A stretch of DNA of 7,804 bases from an uncultured Oscillibacter sp. GTDB lineage: Bacteria > Bacillota_A > Clostridia > Oscillospirales > Oscillospiraceae. Each line of letters opens with the position of its first letter. The stretch's first letter is position 1. The stretch covers positions 1 through 7,804 of the forward strand of contig CATOKC010000147.1 in the NCBI GenBank assembly GCA_951800675.1. The letters run 5' to 3'. This document shows, one piece after another, positions 4,801-7,804 of this stretch. The notes under the pieces were generated by a model that was not told the DNA's origin, did no database searches, and was given only the letters and a program-made list of their open reading frames with translations. The translations under genes were made by a program, and so were the position numbers.

Positions 4801-7003
4801 CGTAATACTCATGGTAGCCTTGGATATGCTCGATCAGGGAACCGTCCCCGTCGCCAAAGTCCTGCCGTCCCTCGTAGTTGTCCGCCTTGCCGTTCATGGT
4901 GAAGTCGATGCGGAACTTGGTCTTGTCATAGCCCGGCTTATCCCGCATGGCGTCGTCCAGGGCCTTGAAAACGACATCCGCTTGGGAAAGGGGCAACTGC
5001 TCCCCATCCCGCAGGTCGGCGCTCTCGCTCCAAATGACCGTTACCAGCGGCTCGGCGTCCGGGTCAAGGAGAAGCGGGGGTGCGTCCGCGATCTCACGCT
5101 CCACCCGCATTTTTACCGCAATATCCACGCCGCCGTGCTGTAACTCGTAGCCATCTTCGCACAACTCATTGATAAGGTCGGCAACCTTGTGATAGTCCCG
5201 GATAACATTGGCGTAGTCCACGATCAGGCGGCGTTCCCCGTTGCCCAACCGCTGGCCGTCACGCTCGGCAAAGTCGATCAGGGCGTTGGCCTGCTGCTCC
5301 GGGGTGGCCCCCGGCATGAAAGGCTTGTCGTTGATAAGCCCGTCCAGCCCGTTCCAGATGGGCGGGGCCTGCTCCTGCCGGGCCTGCCGCTCCTGCTGAA
5401 GCTGGGCAAGGTGGCCGTCGATTTTGGTTATCAGGTCGTTGGCCGTGGCCCGGATGGTTTCAAGGGAGGCTTTCAGCTCGGACAGCTCCTTGCCGGAACT
5501 CCAACCGGCCACATAGCCGAACGAGTAGTCCGACGTGTCCAGCCCGTAGTGCTGGCAGACGGCGTAGGCCACGCTCTCGGCCTGCACCTCACGGGTGCGG
5601 CGGTCGGGGCGGTCGGCCAATTCCTCCGGCGTGGCGTCCTTGTCAATGGCGTGGAGGGTGGCGTGGGCGATCTCATGGATGGCCGTTTTCAAGGTCTGCA
5701 ATTCGCTCATGCCCTCGTCGATGGCGATGCGCTTTTCCTCCAGGTGGTAGTAGCCGTGCGCCCCGCTCTCGATGTCCTCAAAGGCGATGGGGACGGGGGA
5801 AGTCCGCTCCAGGGCGGCGAAGAAGTCCTGATACCGCTCCACGCTGCCGGTCAGCTCGTCCACGGCGATGTCGGGTATCTCCCGGCCTTCGGTCTGGGAC
5901 ACGTCGAACACCGACACCACCTTAAAGGCCGGGACAGTCACTTCCTGTTCCTCGGTCAGCGGCTTCCCGTCCGGGCCGGGGATGGGCCTGCCGCTGGCGT
6001 CCAGCTTTTCCACCTGCCGCCGCACCTTGTAGGGGGCCGGGGCAAGGATTTTAATAGCCTTTTCGCCCCGCTTCACTTGGCGTTCAAAGTCGTCCTTCCA
6101 CTTGTTGTAGCCCGCCACCAAGGAGGCGTCCGGCTTCTGCATGGCGATCAGGAGAGTGTTGTTGAAGCTGTAATTGTGGAACTTGGACATGGCAGTGAGG
6201 TAGTTTTTGTACTGTTCACTCTCAAAAAGGGCCTGAATACCGGCTTCCAGCTTGTCGGTGATCTCTTTCATGCGCTCGGTGTTGTTTCTGCCGGTCAGCA
6301 CAATGGGAATGACGGGCTGGGAGGCCGGGGCGATCTGCTCCCGCTGGGGCTGTGGGTGGCTGGCCTCGTCACGCTCCACCTGCGGGGGCGGAAAGGACAG
6401 AACACGGTATTCCTCCGGGATGATCTGGCCCTCGTAGACCTGCCGCCACTGGTCGCCGCTCTTGACGATATAGCCGTACTCGGTAAAGGCCCCCTGTTCC
6501 AGTCCGGCGATGTGCTTGCCCAGCGCAGCCGTATCGATGGCGGGCTTCCACTCGTCCGGCATATCCACCATCCCGGAACGGTTCAGGTAGTAGTCCCCCA
6601 GCGCCGCCACGGTATGGATGTCGGGGAGATTGACAAAATAATCCAGATTGTCGGGATAGTCGGTGATGCGGCTGATCGTCCGCAATTCGGTGTTCTTCTG
6701 CTGCAAGGCGGCGTTCAGTGTGCCGATCTCGTAGGCGTCCAGCTTTTCCAGCCGGGCGGCAAGGAAATTCAGCTCGTTTACGCCGGAGGCCAGGGCCAGG
6801 TCATAGGGAATAGCCAGGTGACGGCCCTCCGGGGAGGAAAAGCCGCTGATGAAATAGTCCCACGGATTATCCTGCGTGACGCCGATCTGCCCCATCGCCG
6901 CCGCCACCTGTTCCGCTGTGGCGGGCAAGTCCAGCCAGACGCCGGATTTGCCGTCCCGCTGGGTGGTATGGTTGCTCAACTGTATGGAAAATACTTCGCT
7001 CAC
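1805..7003 (-). CDS. Giant polyvalent protein: ArdA-like, ArdC-N, zincin and YodL modules
   Basis: A 1732-residue intact protein of the 'polyvalent' class that conjugative elements and phages use in conflicts with the host. Modules seen: residues about 4-200, ArdA-like anti-restriction region (GVWLDLPAT, DYFISGF); 240-325, ArdC N-terminal ssDNA-binding-like domain (FHNYSFNNTLLIAMQ, GYNKWK, RGEKAIKIL); about 355-500, zincin-like metallopeptidase with HEIAH at 443-447 and Glu 472 or 476 as likely third ligand; 540-740, unassigned, including VTVIWSES and RQDFGDGDGSLIEHI, LPD-like; 906-1125, unassigned with several Cys; 1227-1325, YodL-like domain (FSIYQ, FKGHSLSVSDVVVL); 1390-1690, unassigned (PSVMIAGPANFPVKKKQ, FRWSPKAGAWQR); tail 1702-1732. 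Pro/Glu-rich linkers lie at about 868-905 and 1352-1390. The start is GTG 7003, with AAAGGAG (7011-7017) 7 bases upstream. No signal peptide is seen. The likely role is protecting or processing transferred DNA on entry, possibly after transfer of the protein itself into the recipient; this is inferred from the family. Confidence 0.88.
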   Translation of the reverse strand: MSEVFSIQLSNHTTQRDGKSGVWLDLPATAEQVAAAMGQIGVTQDNPWDYFISGFSSPEGRHLAIPYDLALASGVNELNFLAARLEKLDAYEIGTLNAALQQKNTELRTISRITDYPDNLDYFVNLPDIHTVAALGDYYLNRSGMVDMPDEWKPAIDTAALGKHIAGLEQGAFTEYGYIVKSGDQWRQVYEGQIIPEEYRVLSFPPPQVERDEASHPQPQREQIAPASQPVIPIVLTGRNNTERMKEITDKLEAGIQALFESEQYKNYLTAMSKFHNYSFNNTLLIAMQKPDASLVAGYNKWKDDFERQVKRGEKAIKILAPAPYKVRRQVEKLDASGRPIPGPDGKPLTEEQEVTVPAFKVVSVFDVSQTEGREIPDIAVDELTGSVERYQDFFAALERTSPVPIAFEDIESGAHGYYHLEEKRIAIDEGMSELQTLKTAIHEIAHATLHAIDKDATPEELADRPDRRTREVQAESVAYAVCQHYGLDTSDYSFGYVAGWSSGKELSELKASLETIRATANDLITKIDGHLAQLQQERQARQEQAPPIWNGLDGLINDKPFMPGATPEQQANALIDFAERDGQRLGNGERRLIVDYANVIRDYHKVADLINELCEDGYELQHGGVDIAVKMRVEREIADAPPLLLDPDAEPLVTVIWSESADLRDGEQLPLSQADVVFKALDDAMRDKPGYDKTKFRIDFTMNGKADNYEGRQDFGDGDGSLIEHIQGYHEYYAQAEHWKKSVIETSGIEGWEQDKAERDMILGEFIPYLKLHCNLSAMEREAQRPLQSGETLTPEQTAYFNAVLNYVRECRPMLNRGEIPLPEPPHLADFDVDLQEYKKQVEAEIAQEAAAAGMTVEEYAAAGYESPVAPESEATPSEPTEPENSVPEKATPPEQAEPPAPVLTELEKKAVEIAKGYENLPLQDRIDVIARTFGCTTGKIETSPCRGKWRGTSDICIRFDNGTSLALGNCRTPKAKTVKVQSEYVNAALVHYNPEIVQATKEAAVAALLRKEAKDNAIAAQKGLKPYSVLNVELYDGTDDQSSGYIGWYYATLAVDSKICTHIETGLHFDIMGGKVSDTPTRENYFTAGALKDDQVDYVMNNVGFSSASGLYSLPLHDDVRERAEKTLAEREAQAALPTVEPTPEGISTELYDLMCAYDPEFMKGYENREDQIGGTIREMQAVGPTSFELVIVGIRDDEQAPAALRERAAALMDTIDRYKELNNTFSIYQVRGGPETRDFRFEPYYRLLATGRTVDPANYDLVYTAPLRDIDTLESIYRQFNTDHPADFKGHSLSVSDVVVLRHGDRQEAHFCDDVGFREVPEFLRENPLRTAELSTEQNENMIDGVLNNAPSPGEVEAKEEAGEPVAEQPQTDAPEQPEAPEQAPVRYYTINEGAARRAKEANSFDDYRPGSATAEYRRMVDKAVEIAQRQKKRVDPEFHDKIDQLLDTYARLLAQNMNKGYEIAARVPSVMIAGPANFPVKKKQKQNAADDKNMREWQDIQGLLDKIRSTGMGGISADDPNAIDKLQAKLEKLEATQEMMKAVNAYYRKHKTLEGCPHLSQKSIEAFQSGVAEGGGGSPFLPWQLSNNNANIRQVRSRIEQLTRQRETAFVGWEFAGGTVEINREANRLQVFFEGKPDEATRNILKENSFRWSPKAGAWQRQLNDNTFWVVDRISFLRPLSGEKPSELQAKARKAQQEKPSIRAQLKAAKEGQQPKAPTKDKSQDLEV
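1810..1814 (-). promoter_or_regulatory. Ribosome binding site inside the C-terminal codons of the polyvalent gene
   Basis: Read on the minus strand, GGAGG lies within TTG-GAG-GTG-TGA (Leu-Glu-Val-stop) of the 1732-residue gene and 8 bases before TTG 1801. It decides the non-ATG start of the 229-residue protein and implies translational coupling. Confidence 0.7.
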
Positions 7004-7010
7004 TCGGTCG

Positions 7011-7017
7011 CTCCTTT
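7011..7017 (-). promoter_or_regulatory. Ribosome binding site that sets the GTG start of the polyvalent gene
   Basis: AAAGGAG on the minus strand lies 7 bases before GTG 7001-7003, near-ideal spacing. The ArdA-like N-terminal residues begin immediately after this start, which agrees with it. Confidence 0.8.
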
Positions 7018-7029
7018 CTGATTACAGCA

Positions 7030-7059
7030 CAAGGCCCCATCCAATCGGACGGGGCCTTG
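7030..7059. other. Intergenic hairpin between topoisomerase and polyvalent genes
   Basis: CAAGGCCCC (7030-7038) pairs exactly with GGGGCCTTG (7051-7059), and TCC/GGA (7040-7042 with 7047-7049) continue the stem to an AATC loop. On the minus strand the stem is followed by TGCTGTAATC, not a T-tract, so it is a poor intrinsic terminator. It may partly attenuate transcription, or protect or process the mRNA, and so set different levels for the topoisomerase and the giant protein. Confidence 0.55.
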
Positions 7060-7071
7060 CGTCTGAAAATG

Positions 7072-7804
7072 TTATTGCTTTTTCCACTCCATGCGGAAAT
7101 TGACGTACTTCCCGCCGGTATCAGCCAGAAGCACCGTGCCGTCGTAGGTCTTGCCGGTCTTGGGGGAGAACAGGCCCTTGATCTTCACCTTTCCATGTTT
7201 GAGCAGGGCGGCGGCGATCTTCGGGGTGAACGCCTTTTTCCGTTCCTCAAAAAAGCGGTCATTCTTCCACATGACGAACTGACAGGCCCGGTTGCCGCAG
7301 TAATAATTTTTCTTGCCCTCGTAGACGGCTTCGCCGCACCGGGGACACGTCCCAATGGCGACACGCTCCGTCTGAAACAACTTCTGCTTGTCCTCGCTGA
7401 TGCAGGAATAGGTTTTCACCAGGTCGCGGGCCTGCGCCTCGATACCGGCCATGAACTCGTCCGGGTCGGCCTCGCCCTTAGCGATCTCGGACAGACGGGT
7501 TTCCCATTCGGCGGTGAGGGCCGGGGATGTCAGGGCCTCCGGCAGAACCGCCGCCAAATTGATGCCGTCCTTGGTGGGAAGAAGCTGCTTGCCCTTGCGC
7601 TGGACAAAGCCCATCTGCACCAGCTTTTCCAGAATGGAAGCGCGGGTGGCGGGCGTACCCAGCCCGCGTCGGGACAAACTGCACTCCGCTACGCCTGCCT
7701 GTCGGCAGGCATTCGCTCCGTTCCGTTGCCCCTCCTTCTCCCCACGCAACCCGCTTCGCTGGGCTTGCGTGGGGTTCCCCTTTACTGCGTCGTCCGGCAT
7801 ATCT
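7072..7804 (-). CDS. Type IA DNA topoisomerase (topoisomerase III-like), C-terminal part
   Basis: The reading frame is open to the right edge and stops at TAA 7072-7074. The codon before the apparent ATG at 7800 is GAT, so that ATG is internal and the true start lies outside the window. The conserved type IA motif GLGTPATRASILEKL is present, followed by GKQLLPTKDG and LTAEWETRLSEIAKGEADPDEFM, typical of topoisomerase III proteins of ICEs. A C-terminal zinc ribbon (C-x2-C-x12-C-x4-C, bases 7282-7347) and a WKNDRFF ... FSPKTGKTYDGTV stretch follow. The catalytic tyrosine region is upstream of the window. Such enzymes relax or decatenate DNA and, in conjugative elements, probably help transfer or replication. 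Oddity: about 38 extra in-frame residues (NPTQAQRSG ... SLSRR) sit just before GLGTPATRA, encoded by a palindrome-rich segment; see the separate entry. The frame stays open through it, so the protein may still be made. Confidence 0.88.
   Translation of the reverse strand, partial: DMPDDAVKGNPTQAQRSGLRGEKEGQRNGANACRQAGVAECSLSRRGLGTPATRASILEKLVQMGFVQRKGKQLLPTKDGINLAAVLPEALTSPALTAEWETRLSEIAKGEADPDEFMAGIEAQARDLVKTYSCISEDKQKLFQTERVAIGTCPRCGEAVYEGKKNYYCGNRACQFVMWKNDRFFEERKKAFTPKIAAALLKHGKVKIKGLFSPKTGKTYDGTVLLADTGGKYVNFRMEWKKQ
7663..7779 (-). mobile_element. In-frame palindromic insertion of about 114 bp in the topoisomerase gene
   Basis: Between MPDDAVKG and GLGTPATRA the frame encodes about 38 residues of Gly/Arg/Gln-rich sequence that I would not expect in this family. 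Removing 114 bases (7663-7776, or 7666-7779) would restore KGLGTPATRA in frame, with GGG at both junctions. The segment holds two hairpins: GCCTGCC-TGTC-GGCAGGC (7693-7710), and a 10-bp perfect stem CCCCACGCAA/TTGCGTGGGG (7740-7749 with 7765-7774) whose inner part adds CCC/GGG pairs. A motif CCGCTWCGC occurs twice (7686-7694 and 7751-7759), and a purine-rich run lies between the hairpins on the coding strand. Small size, paired hairpins, length divisible by three and an ORF kept open resemble in-frame palindromic elements such as the Rickettsia palindromic elements. Exact ends, and whether it is really mobile, are not established. Confidence 0.5.

Noticed and set aside
5189..7021. A 610-residue open frame on the plus strand
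   Set aside because: It is antisense to the ArdA-like, ArdC-like and zincin part of the polyvalent gene, whose protein shows clear domain motifs. The composition is that of a complement frame, with no ribosome site.
7021..7029. An extended -10-like TGCTGTAAT on the minus strand before the polyvalent gene
   Set aside because: No -35 match lies at suitable spacing, and the transcript would start inside or at the ribosome binding site. It is more likely chance within the intergenic hairpin flank.
7693..7774. Group II intron or intein in the topoisomerase gene
   Set aside because: The segment is only about 114 bp (38 residues). I see no domain V-like sequence, no GUGYG-type 5' end and no intein splicing motifs.
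1..7804. CRISPR array, tRNA or rRNA genes
   Set aside because: I saw no regularly spaced identical repeats and no cloverleaf or rRNA-like stretch on either strand by eye.

Overview
The window looks like part of an integrative and conjugative element (ICE), or a closely related mobilizable transposon, from a GC-rich gut Clostridia host (Oscillospiraceae or Lachnospiraceae type). The evidence is the gene set: a type IA topoisomerase, a giant multi-domain 'polyvalent' protein with anti-restriction modules, a small TTRAP-like protein and an HTH_16-like regulator. The Shine-Dalgarno sequences are strong and Firmicutes-like, and GTG and TTG starts are used. The species cannot be read from the sequence.

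Left part, 1-460. The 3' end of a plus-strand gene for a basic zinc-ribbon protein stops at 227. A 233-base gene-free stretch follows. It holds two hairpins that look like intrinsic terminators, with their best T-tracts on the minus strand (about 240-266 and 347-396), three loose GGCG-headed repeats between them, and an extended -10 promoter at 421-429. That promoter serves a small plus-strand HTH_16-like regulator (461-709).

Middle, 710-908. This 199-base gap separates the regulator from a convergent minus-strand operon. It holds an 18-bp perfect inverted repeat (806-854) next to a smaller palindrome, and no convincing gene.

Right part, 909-7804, all minus strand and read right to left. The order is: topoisomerase (5' end outside the window), a 47-68 base gap with a hairpin, a 1732-residue polyvalent protein starting at GTG 7003, a 229-residue protein starting at TTG 1801, and a 67-residue TTRAP-like protein starting at ATG 1112. 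The last three genes are separated by 3 bases and by a 1-base overlap, so they are almost certainly one translationally coupled operon. The Shine-Dalgarno of each of the two downstream genes lies inside the last codons of the gene before it.

How they probably work together (inference from families): the topoisomerase handles DNA topology during transfer or replication of the element. The polyvalent protein carries ArdA-like, ArdC-N-like, zinc-metallopeptidase and YodL modules, and probably protects or supports incoming single-stranded DNA in the recipient. The 229-residue and TTRAP-like proteins are accessory transfer proteins of unknown mechanism. The regulator probably controls part of the element.

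The most notable points are an in-frame insertion of about 114 bp, with two hairpins, directly before the conserved GLGTPATRA motif of the topoisomerase; a shared C-terminal tail (KPSIRxQL ... LEV) on the two adjacent large operon proteins; and the non-coding hairpin region at 710-908, a weak oriT candidate.
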